A DNA stretch of 64,000 nt, taken from NCBI RefSeq assembly GCF_049723905.1, contig NZ_JBJKFD010000001.1, forward strand, positions 62,001 to 126,000. The letters run 5' to 3'. The notes under the pieces were generated by a model. That model had not been told where the DNA came from. It did not search any database and saw only the letters and a list, made by a program, of their open reading frames with translations. This DNA comes from G963665185 sp049723905. GTDB lineage: Bacteria; Desulfobacterota; Desulfovibrionia; Desulfovibrionales; Desulfovibrionaceae. Shown in pieces: positions 25,597 to 34,017 of the stretch; the stretch's first letter is position 1; the number at the start of each line of letters is the position of its first letter. The translations under genes were made by a program, and so were the position numbers.

Positions 25597-26376
25597 ATGA
25601 GCACCAAGGTCATTATTAACGGAGCGGCCGGACGCATGGGCCAGACCCTGTGCCGTCTGGTAATGGAAGATTCCGATCTGGAACTTGTGGGTGTGGTGGA
25701 CCGGGCCCAAAATCAGGAACGCCTGGCTGCGTATACGTGCCCCAAGGGGCCGGACCTTGCCGAGGTCATCAAACAGGCGGGCAAGGCCGTGGTTATCGAT
25801 TTCAGTTCCATCGAGTCGAGCCTTGCTTTGGCAAAAACAGTGGCCGAAGCCGGTGTGATGGCTGTTATCGGCACCACGGGGTTCAATGCCGGGCAGGTGG
25901 CGGAGCTTGAAAAATCCGCAGCAAAAGCGCCTATCTTCTGGGCCCCCAACATGAGTGTGGGCATCAACGTATTGCAGCAGATTCTCCCGGAACTGGCCAA
26001 GAAGCTGGGCGTGGAATACGACATGGAGATCATGGAAATCCACCACAATAAAAAGGCCGACGCACCCAGCGGAACGGCTGTGAAACTGGCCCAGGGACTT
26101 GCCGAGGCCCGTGGCTGGGATCTTGAGGAAACCAAGTGCTACAGCCGCGACGGCATCATCGGTGCCCGTCCCCAAAAAGAGGTGGGTGTAATGGCTCTGC
26201 GCGGCGGCGATGTGGTCGGCGACCATACCGTGTACTTTTTCGGCCCCGGCGAACGTATCGAGGTGACGCACCGTGCGCACTCCCGTGAAAACTTTGCCGG
26301 TGGCGCCCTGCGGGCCGCCAAGTGGCTGGCCGGGCAAAAGCCGGGCAAGCTCTACGCCATGGCCGATCTGTTCTAG
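25597..26376 (+). CDS. dapB: 4-hydroxy-tetrahydrodipicolinate reductase
   Basis: Reduces the DapA product on the way to diaminopimelate and lysine. 259 residues; the NAD(P)H-binding start is VIINGAAGRMGQTLCRL, the catalytic region EIMEIHHNKKADAPSGTAVKLA holds the paired His and the Lys, and the C-terminal FFGPGERIEVTHRAHSRENFAGGAL is standard. The ATG at 25597 follows a GAGGGAGAG site; a longer open frame upstream runs through the end of ligA out of frame. It closes the uvrB-ligA cluster and is followed by a clear terminator. Confidence 0.97.
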   Translation: MSTKVIINGAAGRMGQTLCRLVMEDSDLELVGVVDRAQNQERLAAYTCPKGPDLAEVIKQAGKAVVIDFSSIESSLALAKTVAEAGVMAVIGTTGFNAGQVAELEKSAAKAPIFWAPNMSVGINVLQQILPELAKKLGVEYDMEIMEIHHNKKADAPSGTAVKLAQGLAEARGWDLEETKCYSRDGIIGARPQKEVGVMALRGGDVVGDHTVYFFGPGERIEVTHRAHSRENFAGGALRAAKWLAGQKPGKLYAMADLF

Positions 26377-26404
26377 ATTTCGCGGAGTTAACGTAGTGCC
26401 ATTG

Positions 26405-26441
26405 AAAGGCGCATCCTTGTATTTGGGGATGCGCCTTTTTT
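26405..26441 (+). terminator. Terminator after dapB
   Basis: AAAGGCGCATCC (26405-26416) pairs with GGATGCGCCTTT (26427-26438); T run to 26441. Confidence 0.9.
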
Positions 26442-26588
26442 ATGGGAAGAAGAAGTTGGTCAGGGGGAAAATAAAAAAATGCGAGAATAACCAATAGACT
26501 TGTCGAGCGTGCAGTTTCTTCAGTAAATATAGCGTGATAATTTAATATTTTTCCCGCTCTGCTGGTGACAGCGGAGTTGAAAGCAAGT

Positions 26589-27593
26589 ATGAATCTGTCC
26601 ATGCTTCGCCACATATTCTTCGCCTTATGCATGGTATTCTTGTTAGCTACGTTAGCTGTTGCGAAGCCTCACACCGTGGGGTTCATTACTGGCGCTGCGG
26701 GGTTGGGCGATGAATCCTTCAGCGACATGACCTACAAGGGCCTGCGCAAGGCACAACGCAGATTCGGTTTTGAGCTCATGATTGCGGAACCCGATTCACC
26801 TGGAATGGTCAGCAACCAGACCATTGATGAGCTGACTAAAAACTGTGATGTGATCGTTCTTCTCGGGGCGCAGTACAACCCGCTGGCACGGGGACTGGCA
26901 GCGTCCAATCCGGATAAGAAGTTTGTCGTTATCGAAGGGAATATTACAGATAGTCCCAATGTCGCATCCATAGGGTTTCAACAGCACGAAGGTGCTTTCC
27001 TGGCCGGTGCCCTGGCCGCGATGGTTACACAAACCCATATTATCGGTTATATTGGCGGAACGGATATCCCCCCGGTACGTTCCTTTTTGGTCGGCTACAC
27101 CGAGGGGGCGCGGAAGGTGAATCCCGAAGTGCGTGTTGAAAGTTTTTTTATCGGGGGGCCGGGAGATTTTTCCGGGTTTGAAAAACCGTGGGACGGGCTG
27201 CGTGTCGCCACCAGAATGTACAATAATGGTGTCGATGTCATATTTCAGGTTGCGGGAATGACCGGGAACGGAGTTATCGAGGCTGCCCGCCGGGAAGGAA
27301 AATACGTTATAGGCGTGGATTCCAATCAGGACGCCATGGCCGTGGGCCACGTACTGACCAGCATGATGAAGCGGTTTGATGAAGCCGTTTACGAGGAAAT
27401 GGTCCAGCTTTTTTCCGGAAAATTCGTTCCCGGCAGCAAGAAATACGGTCTGCGGGAAAAAGGTGTCAGTCTTACGGATATGCGCTATAGTCGCGACGTG
27501 GTTTCCCCGGATATGCGGGCAAAACTCGAGAAATTGAAACAGGGCATTGTGAATGGTACCATTGTTGTGACCAATCTGCTGGATGCGTACTAG
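26589..27593 (+). CDS. BMP/PnrA-family periplasmic binding protein
   Basis: A 334-residue exported protein of the BMP (basic membrane protein, PnrA-like) family, whose known members bind purine nucleosides for ABC uptake. Signal peptide MNLSMLRHIFFALCMVFLLATLAVA; then VGFITGAAGLGDESFSDMTYKGLRKA, LGAQYNPLARGLAASNPDKKFVVIEG, IGFQQHEGAFLAGALAAMVTQTHIIGYIGG and VDVIFQVAGMTGNGVIEAARREGKYVIGVDSNQD, all family marks. No ABC permease or ATPase is nearby; instead a hybrid histidine kinase gene follows. It may therefore serve as a ligand sensor for that kinase rather than in transport. A GTG at 26565 is an alternative start. Confidence 0.9.
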   Translation: MNLSMLRHIFFALCMVFLLATLAVAKPHTVGFITGAAGLGDESFSDMTYKGLRKAQRRFGFELMIAEPDSPGMVSNQTIDELTKNCDVIVLLGAQYNPLARGLAASNPDKKFVVIEGNITDSPNVASIGFQQHEGAFLAGALAAMVTQTHIIGYIGGTDIPPVRSFLVGYTEGARKVNPEVRVESFFIGGPGDFSGFEKPWDGLRVATRMYNNGVDVIFQVAGMTGNGVIEAARREGKYVIGVDSNQDAMAVGHVLTSMMKRFDEAVYEEMVQLFSGKFVPGSKKYGLREKGVSLTDMRYSRDVVSPDMRAKLEKLKQGIVNGTIVVTNLLDAY

Positions 27594-27823
27594 TGTCGCA
27601 TTCGTTAAATCCGCATCATTACACATGCGGTAGAACGAGCGGCACGTCATATGGTGGCATGGCCCACCATGCACCGCCAAAGGCGGCGTGAGCGAACCTG
27701 AAAACCACGTTTTTCAGGTCGCGGTCTTCCGCAAAATAGGTCTACGTATTTTGTGGACAGCACACTCGTCCGGTGCCGGCGCATCTGGTCCGCCAAATCA
27801 GCTGACAGCCTACGGGCGGCATA
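27594..27823. other. Hairpin-rich intergenic element
   Basis: 230 bp without a gene but with four consecutive stem-loops: ATGGTGG/CCACCAT (27651-27670), CCGCC/GGCGG (27674-27686), ACCTGAAAA/TTTTCAGGT (27696-27719) and CCGCAAAATA/TATTTTGTGG (27729-27756, one G-U pair). None is followed by a T tract. It separates the BMP gene from the kinase and could be a structured leader, an RNA-processing region or a dispersed intergenic repeat. Confidence 0.6.
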
Positions 27824-30238
27824 ATGAATCGTTACTCCCGGTTGCGGTTTAAGATCACTTTGGGAATCATGGTCATATTGGCTGTGATATTCTTTGTTCT
27901 TGGCATCGGGATAATAGATAAACAACGTAGGCAGCTTCTTGACGGGCTTCGGTCGCGGGCTGGCCGCGTGGCGGAGCTGGTGGCCAGTGCCAGTGTAACC
28001 CCCATTGAAAAATACAGTTTTTACCACCTTGAAAAGCTGGCCCTGGTGGCCGAGCTTTCCCCAGACGTTGTTTACTGCGAAATTTTCGACGAAAACGGCG
28101 ACTCCTTCATCCAAGCCAACAACATCATCTCTTCCTCGCTTTCGGAAAAAAAGATCCGCAAGGTCGGTTCCAATGTGCTTGTGGTGCGGCGCGATATTCA
28201 CTCCATGCAAAAGCTGCTGGGGTGGGTGGAAATAGGCATTACGCTCAAACCGGTCCTGGCCGACATTCAGGCCGAAAGTCTCAAGCTTTCCGCAGCCTTT
28301 GTGGCGGCACTGCTGGTGGTCGCCCTGATGCTGCATGTCTTTTTGGGAAGGATCATCGTCTCTCCCGTGCTGACCCTGGCTGCGGCAGCGGAAAGCATGG
28401 GACGGGGGGAATTTGTTCGCTCCTGCGTCATGGGAAGGAAGGATGAACTCGGTGATCTTGCCGATTCCTTTGACCAGATGAGCGCCAGGCTCAAGGAAAT
28501 GTACGAAGGGTTGGAACGGAAGGTCAACAAGCGAACCGCAGACCTTACCGAGTCGAACCTCAAGTTGCGCCAGGAAGTGGTGGAAAAGGAAAAAGCGCAA
28601 AGCGAACTGCAGAAAACGCTGGCGGAGCTGCACCAGACCGTGGATGAGCTTGAGAAAGCCAACCACCAGGCAAAGCAGGCCAACCTCGCCAAAAGCGAGT
28701 TTCTGGCCCGCATGAGCCATGAAATCCGTACTCCCATGAATGCAATCCTGGGTATGGCGGAACTGCTGGAGGACACCGGGCTGAGGGACGACCAGGTCCA
28801 ATATGTGAAAATCTTCAGTTCCTCCGGCGCGGTGCTGATGAATATCATCAACGACATCCTGGATTTTTCCAAAATAGAGGCTGGTCAGATCGTGCTGGAG
28901 CGGGAACCCTTTGACCTGCGCCATGAGGTCGAAGAGGTCTGCTCCATTTTTGGTCATGCCGCCCATGGCAAAGGCGTGGAATTGATTGCGGATGTGGATA
29001 TGGATGTCGCTCCTGCCCACAAGGGGGATTCCACACGTTTGCGTCAGGTTATGACCAATCTGGTGAGCAACTCGGTCAAGTTCACGGATGGGGGGGAGAT
29101 CGTCCTCAAAGTGAGTGTGCTGGAGTCGACGCCGGGAGCACAGATTCTGGGATTGCAGATAAGCGATACGGGGGTGGGCATCCCCGAGGAAAAATTGGTT
29201 GATATCTTTGACAGCTTTACCCAGGCCGACAGTTCAACCACCAGAAAGTACGGTGGAACCGGCCTGGGACTGGCAATTGCCCAACGTCTGGTAACGATAA
29301 TGCACGGAAAGATCACCGTACGCAGTGAGGTGGGGAAGGGAACGGTGTTTGACGTCCAATTGCCGCTGCCCATTGCCGATCCCATGGAGGTGGCGGCAGA
29401 AGCGGAAGCGAGGGTTCCACAAATTGCCATGGATGGCGTTGCCCTGATCGTCAGTCCCAACGCATCGTTGCGGCAGAGCATTCGCAAAATGTTCGACGAC
29501 TGGGGTACTTCCGTGCGGGAGCGTGATGTGTTGAGCGGGCTGGCCGACTCCCTGGAATTCTTGCAGCGGGAAGGGGACAAAGTGACGACCATTGTTTTGG
29601 ACAGTGGTTTCCAGCGCGATATCTCCCACACCCTCAGCGAAGAACTGGAAAAAATTCCCGAGAGCATGCGCCCCGCCATACTCTGCCTTTGCTGCGAGAA
29701 CGAGGGGGCGCGGTTCAAGGAAATGTCTTTGCGCATGGGGCTTGCCGTCCTGTGCAAGCCCGTGCTGCTTGCGGGGTTTGTAAAAGCTCTGGAACATGCC
29801 CACGCCCTTGGTCCGGCCCATCCTCTCCAGGTTAACAAAACAACAAACCGGGTCCTCATTGTTGAGGACAACGAACCGAACAGGGAGCTGATGCGGCTTT
29901 TTCTCAAGGACGTTTCACTCCAGCTGGACTTTGCCGAGAATGGGCGGAAGGCCCTGGATATTTTTGCGCCCGGCCGGTATGATTTGATCTTGATGGATCT
30001 GGAGATGCCTGTCATGGATGGCCTTGAGGCCGTGCAGGCCATACGCCTGAAAGAAAACGGGAACGGGCGCATTCCCATTGTGGCCCTTACCGCCCATGAA
30101 GTGGGGGGCTACCGCAAAAAATGCGAGAACGCGGGCTTCGACGGCATTTTGCACAAACCCATTGCCAAGAGTGAACTGCACCGTGCTCTTGAAACGTATC
30201 TTGGCAGTGCGGTGTTTGCAAAATCGACATCCGGCTGA
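27824..30238 (+). CDS. Hybrid sensor histidine kinase with pseudo-receiver and receiver
   Basis: An 804-residue membrane kinase. TM1 (ITLGIMVILAVIFFVLGIGII) and TM2 (LSAAFVAALLVVALMLHVFLG) flank a small periplasmic domain; then HAMP, a long coiled coil, HisKA with His299 (MSHEIRTPMNAILGMAELL) and HATPase (NxVSNSVKFTDGG, DTGVGIPEEK, GGTGLGLAIA). A degenerate receiver-like domain follows (about 545-665; it keeps a VLDSG Asp but lacks the N-terminal acidic pair). The C-terminal true receiver has acidic residues in IVEDNEPN and Asp725 (LILMDLEMPVMDG). Phosphate probably passes on to an HPt protein such as the one at 40.5 kb. The BMP gene just upstream may supply its ligand. Confidence 0.93.
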   Translation: MNRYSRLRFKITLGIMVILAVIFFVLGIGIIDKQRRQLLDGLRSRAGRVAELVASASVTPIEKYSFYHLEKLALVAELSPDVVYCEIFDENGDSFIQANNIISSSLSEKKIRKVGSNVLVVRRDIHSMQKLLGWVEIGITLKPVLADIQAESLKLSAAFVAALLVVALMLHVFLGRIIVSPVLTLAAAAESMGRGEFVRSCVMGRKDELGDLADSFDQMSARLKEMYEGLERKVNKRTADLTESNLKLRQEVVEKEKAQSELQKTLAELHQTVDELEKANHQAKQANLAKSEFLARMSHEIRTPMNAILGMAELLEDTGLRDDQVQYVKIFSSSGAVLMNIINDILDFSKIEAGQIVLEREPFDLRHEVEEVCSIFGHAAHGKGVELIADVDMDVAPAHKGDSTRLRQVMTNLVSNSVKFTDGGEIVLKVSVLESTPGAQILGLQISDTGVGIPEEKLVDIFDSFTQADSSTTRKYGGTGLGLAIAQRLVTIMHGKITVRSEVGKGTVFDVQLPLPIADPMEVAAEAEARVPQIAMDGVALIVSPNASLRQSIRKMFDDWGTSVRERDVLSGLADSLEFLQREGDKVTTIVLDSGFQRDISHTLSEELEKIPESMRPAILCLCCENEGARFKEMSLRMGLAVLCKPVLLAGFVKALEHAHALGPAHPLQVNKTTNRVLIVEDNEPNRELMRLFLKDVSLQLDFAENGRKALDIFAPGRYDLILMDLEMPVMDGLEAVQAIRLKENGNGRIPIVALTAHEVGGYRKKCENAGFDGILHKPIAKSELHRALETYLGSAVFAKSTSG

Positions 30239-30346
30239 ACCATACAGCTGGATGCCTCCGCGAAATCTCTTGCCAAGCCGCTACCGACCATTCAAAATTT
30301 GCAGACACCGGGCTGTTGCAGCGTGAACAACCTGCCGGGGGGAAAC

Positions 30347-30763
30347 ATGAAATCGTTCAGAAAGGAACTCTGGTTCGAGGTGCCCGGTCGTCGGGCTTTC
30401 ATCAATATTACTCCCGATGTGGAAGATTGCCTGCGCGAATCCGGTATCCGGGAAGGGCTGTGTCTGGTCAATGCCATGCACATCACGGCATCCGTATTCA
30501 TAAATGACGACGAATCCGGGCTGCATCACGACTATGACAAGTGGCTGGAACGCCTTGCCCCGCACGCACCCGTGGAGCAGTACCGCCATAATGTGGGAGA
30601 GGACAATGCCGATGCCCACATGAAACGGCAGATCATGGGACGGGAAGTCGTGGTTGCCATTACCGAAGGACGGCTGGATTTCGGAACGTGGGAACGTATT
30701 TTTTATGGCGAGTTCGACGGACGTAGAAAAAAAAGAGTGCTGGTAAAGATTATTGGCGAGTAA
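30347..30763 (+). CDS. YjbQ-family protein (UPF0047)
   Basis: A 138-residue member of the YjbQ/UPF0047 family, some of which have weak thiamine-phosphate synthase activity but whose main role is unsettled. Family marks are FINITPDVEDCLRESGIREGLCLVNAMHITASVFINDDESGLHHDY and the C-terminal GTWERIFYGEFDGRRKKRVLVKIIG. The ATG at 30347 follows GGGGGAAAC. It lies between the hybrid kinase and the sigma-54 activator, with a gap of only 15 bp to the latter, so it belongs to the same transcript. Confidence 0.9.
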   Translation: MKSFRKELWFEVPGRRAFINITPDVEDCLRESGIREGLCLVNAMHITASVFINDDESGLHHDYDKWLERLAPHAPVEQYRHNVGEDNADAHMKRQIMGREVVVAITEGRLDFGTWERIFYGEFDGRRKKRVLVKIIGE

Positions 30764-30778
30764 AGGGGGAGTGGGGGT

Positions 30779-33010
30779 TTGGAACGGAAAACCGTTGCCG
30801 ACGCGGCGCGAATGGGTGAACAGGAACATTCTTTTTCCTCAACGGAAAAGGAGAACAAGGCTCGGGATGAGCAGGCCGGACTCGATCTTATGCAGGAGTT
30901 GTCCGCTCTGCCATTCCATGAAGTGGACTCCCTGGACGGCGATGAATTTTCTTTGTGCGATCTACGGGACTTTTGTTTCCTCCTGAACGACCAGGGACAA
31001 ATTCTTTCGGCCAATGATTCGGCCTTGCGTTGGGTCAATAAACCCGCAGCCGAGATGAAGGGCCTGTCTTTGTATCAGGCCGTTCCCGGCGAATTGGGGG
31101 AACTTCTCGGGTCCAAGGTGGAACAAGCCTGGGGCGGGAATACTCCCTTGGAGTTCAGTGTAAACATGGGGCAGCGCTACTATCGGGGCTCCCTTTGTCG
31201 TCTTACCCAGGACGGGCACATACGCCTGGTGCTTTTTCTCAACGACATGACCGCGGCCAGAAAACTGGCCCGGAACCTCAGCGAGCGCGAAAGTTTTTAC
31301 CGCGAACTGGTGCAATACCAGAGCGAGCTTATCTGCACCATTGATCCGGACGGCAACCTGCGTTTCGTCAACGCCGCGTTTCTGAGGTATTACAACCTGG
31401 GGCTGGACAGCGCCCCCGGGCTCCCTTTCTTTTCCCTGATAGCGAATGAGGATCTGCAGTCGGTACAGCGGCATCTCAAGTCGCTGGAAACGCAGCGCCC
31501 CATGGCTACCCTGGAATTTCGTTCGCACAGCGGGGGCGGCAAGGTGCGCTGGCAGCAGTGGAATTTTCGCTGTTTGTTCGACGAAAGCGGCAAGCCGGAC
31601 CAGTTTCTTTGTGTGGGGCGTGACATTTCCACCCGGAAAATCGTCGAGGAAGCCCTGTTGCAGGTCACCAGCGAAAAGGAAGCCATACGCCTCAACCTGG
31701 AAGCCATTTTTCGCAGTATTCAGGACGGTATTGTCACGGTTGACACGGAGATGCACGTCATCGAGTACAACAAGGCCATCGCCAGAATGTGCCCCCTTAT
31801 GGATAAGCTTTCGCCCGGGCGGAAAATGCTGGGTGGCAGTGATTTTTCCATGTGCGGGGAATTGTGCTGCGAAGTGGTGAGCAAGACCCTTAAAACCCGG
31901 AAGCCGGTCAAGGAGCAGCGTATCGAATGCCGGGCGGGGAAGGGCAGCACGGTCATGGTTCTCAATTGTTCGCCGCTCAAAGACACCATGGACAAGTTTT
32001 CCGGAGCGGTCCTCGTGATGCGCGATATCAGCCGTCTGGCCCAATTGGAGCAGAAGCTTGTGGAGCGCAATCGTTTTCAGAATATCGTGGGCAAAAGCGA
32101 AAAAATGCAGAATGTCTATGATCTTCTGGAGCAGCTGGCCGAGGTGGATACCACGGTTCTGGTCAACGGCGAGTCCGGCACGGGTAAAGAGCTTATAGTC
32201 GATGCGCTGCACTATATGGGGCCGAGGGCCAATGGGCCTCTGGTCAAGGTGAACTGCTCCGCATTGTCGGAAAACCTTCTGGAAAGTGAACTTTTCGGCC
32301 ATGTGCGCGGGTCTTTTACCGGGGCAGTGCAGGACAAGGTGGGCCGGTTTCAGGCTGCGGAGAAGGGCACAATCTTCCTTGATGAAATCGGCGATATTTC
32401 CCCTCGTATTCAGCTGAAGCTGTTGCGCGGGCTCGAGCGGAAAGAATTCGAGCGGGTCGGCGACAACAAGACCTATTATGCGGATGTGCGTGTGGTGGCA
32501 GCCACCAACGTGGACCTGATGCAGAAGGTGCGGGAAGGTGTCTTCCGTGAGGATCTCTATTACCGACTCAAGGTGGTAACGTTGCCACTGCCCCCTTTGC
32601 GGGAGCGCAAGGAAGATATTCCTCTGCTGGTGGAGCATTTCCTGGGCATGTACCGCAAGGAATTCAAAAAGCACATCATCGGGGTCTCGGACGACGTGTT
32701 GTCGTTGTTTCTTCGCTACGGCTGGCCTGGGAACGTTCGAGAGCTGAAGCACGCCATGGAGCATGCCTGCATTCTTTGCCACGGAGAGCAGATAGAGTTT
32801 GGCGATCTTCCTTCGGAACTCGGGCAGGGGGGACAGCAGGCCGTGCCGTTGGAAAAATCGGCCTCCAATACCCACGCAGCTTCACGGCAGGATATTTTGG
32901 ATGCTTTGACCAAGGCGGGCGGTAACAAAGCCAAGGCCGCCCGGATTTTGGGCATCAGCCGGCGGACTTTGTACAGGAAGATAAACCAGTTGGAGATTGT
33001 CGCCCTATAA
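30779..33010 (+). CDS. Sigma-54 activator with three PAS domains
   Basis: A 743-residue enhancer-binding protein. Three PAS domains run from about 55 to 420 (LLNDQGQILSANDSALRW; ICTIDPDGNLRFVNAAFLRYY; GIVTVDTEMHVIEYNKAIARM). The third carries a Cys cluster (Cys359, Cys363, Cys364 and Cys384), suggesting redox or metal sensing. The AAA+ domain has Walker A GESGTGKE (464-471) and the sigma-54 contact loop GSFTGA (511-516). A Fis-type HTH ends the protein (NKAKAARILGISRRTLYRKI). The start is TTG at 30779, with GGGGGAG eight bases upstream; no later ATG has a ribosome site. An array of palindromes and a -24/-12 promoter directly downstream are its likely target. Confidence 0.93.
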   Translation: MERKTVADAARMGEQEHSFSSTEKENKARDEQAGLDLMQELSALPFHEVDSLDGDEFSLCDLRDFCFLLNDQGQILSANDSALRWVNKPAAEMKGLSLYQAVPGELGELLGSKVEQAWGGNTPLEFSVNMGQRYYRGSLCRLTQDGHIRLVLFLNDMTAARKLARNLSERESFYRELVQYQSELICTIDPDGNLRFVNAAFLRYYNLGLDSAPGLPFFSLIANEDLQSVQRHLKSLETQRPMATLEFRSHSGGGKVRWQQWNFRCLFDESGKPDQFLCVGRDISTRKIVEEALLQVTSEKEAIRLNLEAIFRSIQDGIVTVDTEMHVIEYNKAIARMCPLMDKLSPGRKMLGGSDFSMCGELCCEVVSKTLKTRKPVKEQRIECRAGKGSTVMVLNCSPLKDTMDKFSGAVLVMRDISRLAQLEQKLVERNRFQNIVGKSEKMQNVYDLLEQLAEVDTTVLVNGESGTGKELIVDALHYMGPRANGPLVKVNCSALSENLLESELFGHVRGSFTGAVQDKVGRFQAAEKGTIFLDEIGDISPRIQLKLLRGLERKEFERVGDNKTYYADVRVVAATNVDLMQKVREGVFREDLYYRLKVVTLPLPPLRERKEDIPLLVEHFLGMYRKEFKKHIIGVSDDVLSLFLRYGWPGNVRELKHAMEHACILCHGEQIEFGDLPSELGQGGQQAVPLEKSASNTHAASRQDILDALTKAGGNKAKAARILGISRRTLYRKINQLEIVAL

Positions 33011-33028
33011 ACAGTTTTTTTGTGTGAG

Positions 33029-33070
33029 CACTAGTGTGTCATGGCACACTAGTGTGCGCACACATGTGTG
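33029..33070. promoter_or_regulatory. Array of overlapping palindromes, probable UAS
   Basis: CACTAGTGTG (33029-33038) is followed by CACACTAGTGTG (33045-33056), GTGTGCGCACAC (33052-33063) and CACACATGTGTG (33059-33070). The last three are perfect 12-bp palindromes that share CACAC/GTGTG half-sites. They lie about 110 bp upstream of a -24/-12 promoter, the usual range for sigma-54 activators. Confidence 0.75.
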
Positions 33071-33178
33071 CCACGGTATACACTTTGTCACATTGTCATA
33101 AACCTCGCAGTATCCTCTTCTTTTTGTAACACTCTGTAATTATAGTATATTTCTTAAAATTGTAGAATCTTACTTTCG

Positions 33179-33194
33179 TGGCATGCCTCTTGCT
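33179..33194 (+). promoter_or_regulatory. Sigma-54 (-24/-12) promoter
   Basis: TGGCATGCCTCTTGCT fits the consensus TGGCAYRNNNNTTGCW at every defined position, with the correct ten-base spacing between GG and GC. The start point would be near 33205, leaving a leader of about 12 bases before the ATG at 33217. Confidence 0.85.
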
Positions 33195-33216
33195 AATTAG
33201 ATGCAGGAGTAACGCT

Positions 33217-33534
33217 ATGCCTGCTGTAATCGGGACTGAAGAGCTTGAACGCGAAGTCCTGGCAGAGGCGCGACCCGTGTTGCTTGCTTGTCTTGCTCCT
33301 GGAGAAGAATTTGGAGCGCAGCTCGAACTTCTTTCCTGTGTTTCAGAAGATTATGGGAGCAAGATTAAAGTCTGTATCGCGGACAGCGGCTTTCCCAGAG
33401 CTATACGGCGTAAATGGAGGATAAAGGGTTTTCCTTCCTTCATTCTTCTTTTGTCTGGAGTGGTACGGGGAACGTTGGAAGGTGTGCCTGCAAAAGAACA
33501 CCTTGATGACTGTATAGCGGCTTGCCTTTGTTAA
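33217..33534 (+). CDS. Thioredoxin-fold protein lacking the CxxC motif
   Basis: A 105-residue protein that follows the thioredoxin pattern: a strand PVLLACLAPG where the active site should be, SEDYGSKIKVCIADSG, then WRIKGFPSFILLLSGVVRGTLEGVPAKEHL with the cis-Pro loop (GFPSF). The redox motif WCGPC is replaced by APGEEFG, so it cannot act as a dithiol oxidoreductase; four other Cys are scattered, three near the C-terminus. Cys-less thioredoxin folds such as HyaE/HupG serve as chaperones for hydrogenase maturation. AGGAG precedes the ATG at 33217, directly downstream of a sigma-54 promoter, so the gene is likely controlled by the activator upstream. Confidence 0.8.
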   Translation: MPAVIGTEELEREVLAEARPVLLACLAPGEEFGAQLELLSCVSEDYGSKIKVCIADSGFPRAIRRKWRIKGFPSFILLLSGVVRGTLEGVPAKEHLDDCIAACLC

Positions 33535-33571
33535 AATTTTTGTTGTGGCCTGAACAAGGCAGACGACACGC

Positions 33572-33697
33572 GTAGACGTGGAATGCCGTCACGCGGGACA
33601 TGCGAGGTCCTGCGATATTATGACGAAGGGTTCGGCGAAAAGCCGGAGCTTGTGCATGACATACTGGGGGTACAGACGGACGGCATCTCCACGTACG
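33572..33697 (+). other. Closed multi-stem element, candidate structured RNA
   Basis: ACGTGGAATGCCGTC (33576-33590) pairs with 33679-33694 (one bulged base) and the pairing can extend outward by GCGT/ACGC. Inside are GGAC/GTCC and a CGGC-GAAAA-GCCG hairpin. It follows the thioredoxin-like gene by 40 bp and precedes two terminator-like hairpins. Confidence 0.4.
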
Positions 33698-33808
33698 CAT
33701 TCTAAAGGCATTACGGGCTCCTTCTTTGGCAACCGTTGCGGTGCGAACTGTTTTATCTGGTCGCACCGCAACGGAAGTCCGTAAAAATAACAAAGAAATT
33801 AGTATGGT

Positions 33809-33839
33809 ACAGCTTTTTTTAAGCTGTGGCTTTTTTTTT
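33809..33839 (+). terminator. Terminator-like hairpin
   Basis: ACAGCTT (33809-33815) pairs with AAGCTGT (33821-33827); nine T follow after GGC. It could end the thioredoxin-like transcript or a small RNA within 33541-33800. Confidence 0.65.
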
Positions 33840-33926
33840 GTGTTTTTTACTGGATTTTCTCCAGGGGCTTTGCTAGAAAATCCCCAACCCCCTCCTGTCA
33901 TGCGCCAAGCTGGCGCATCACAGCCC

Positions 33927-33968
33927 CCTTCGTCCGGAGGTTATCCTTCGGGCGAAGGTTTTTTTTTT
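33927..33968 (+). terminator. Terminator-like hairpin with ten T
   Basis: CCTTCGTCCG (33927-33936) pairs with CGGGCGAAGG (33949-33958, one G-U pair), then T run 33959-33968. Confidence 0.75.
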
Positions 33969-33993
33969 GAGTCGATAGATTTTCCCTTCTCCT

Positions 33994-34017
33994 GCCGCAC
34001 GTTGAGCGGCTTTTTTT
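33994..34017 (+). terminator. Short terminator-like hairpin
   Basis: GCCGC (33994-33998) and GCGGC (34006-34010) enclose seven bases; seven T follow. Confidence 0.6.

Noticed and set aside
30779..30814. ATG at 30812 as start of the three-PAS activator
   Set aside because: No ribosome site precedes it, while TTG 30779 has GGGGGAG at the right distance.
33572..33697. Identification of the multi-stem element as SRP RNA, 6S RNA or tmRNA
   Set aside because: None of the conserved cores is present, and the true SRP RNA is at 37438-37522.
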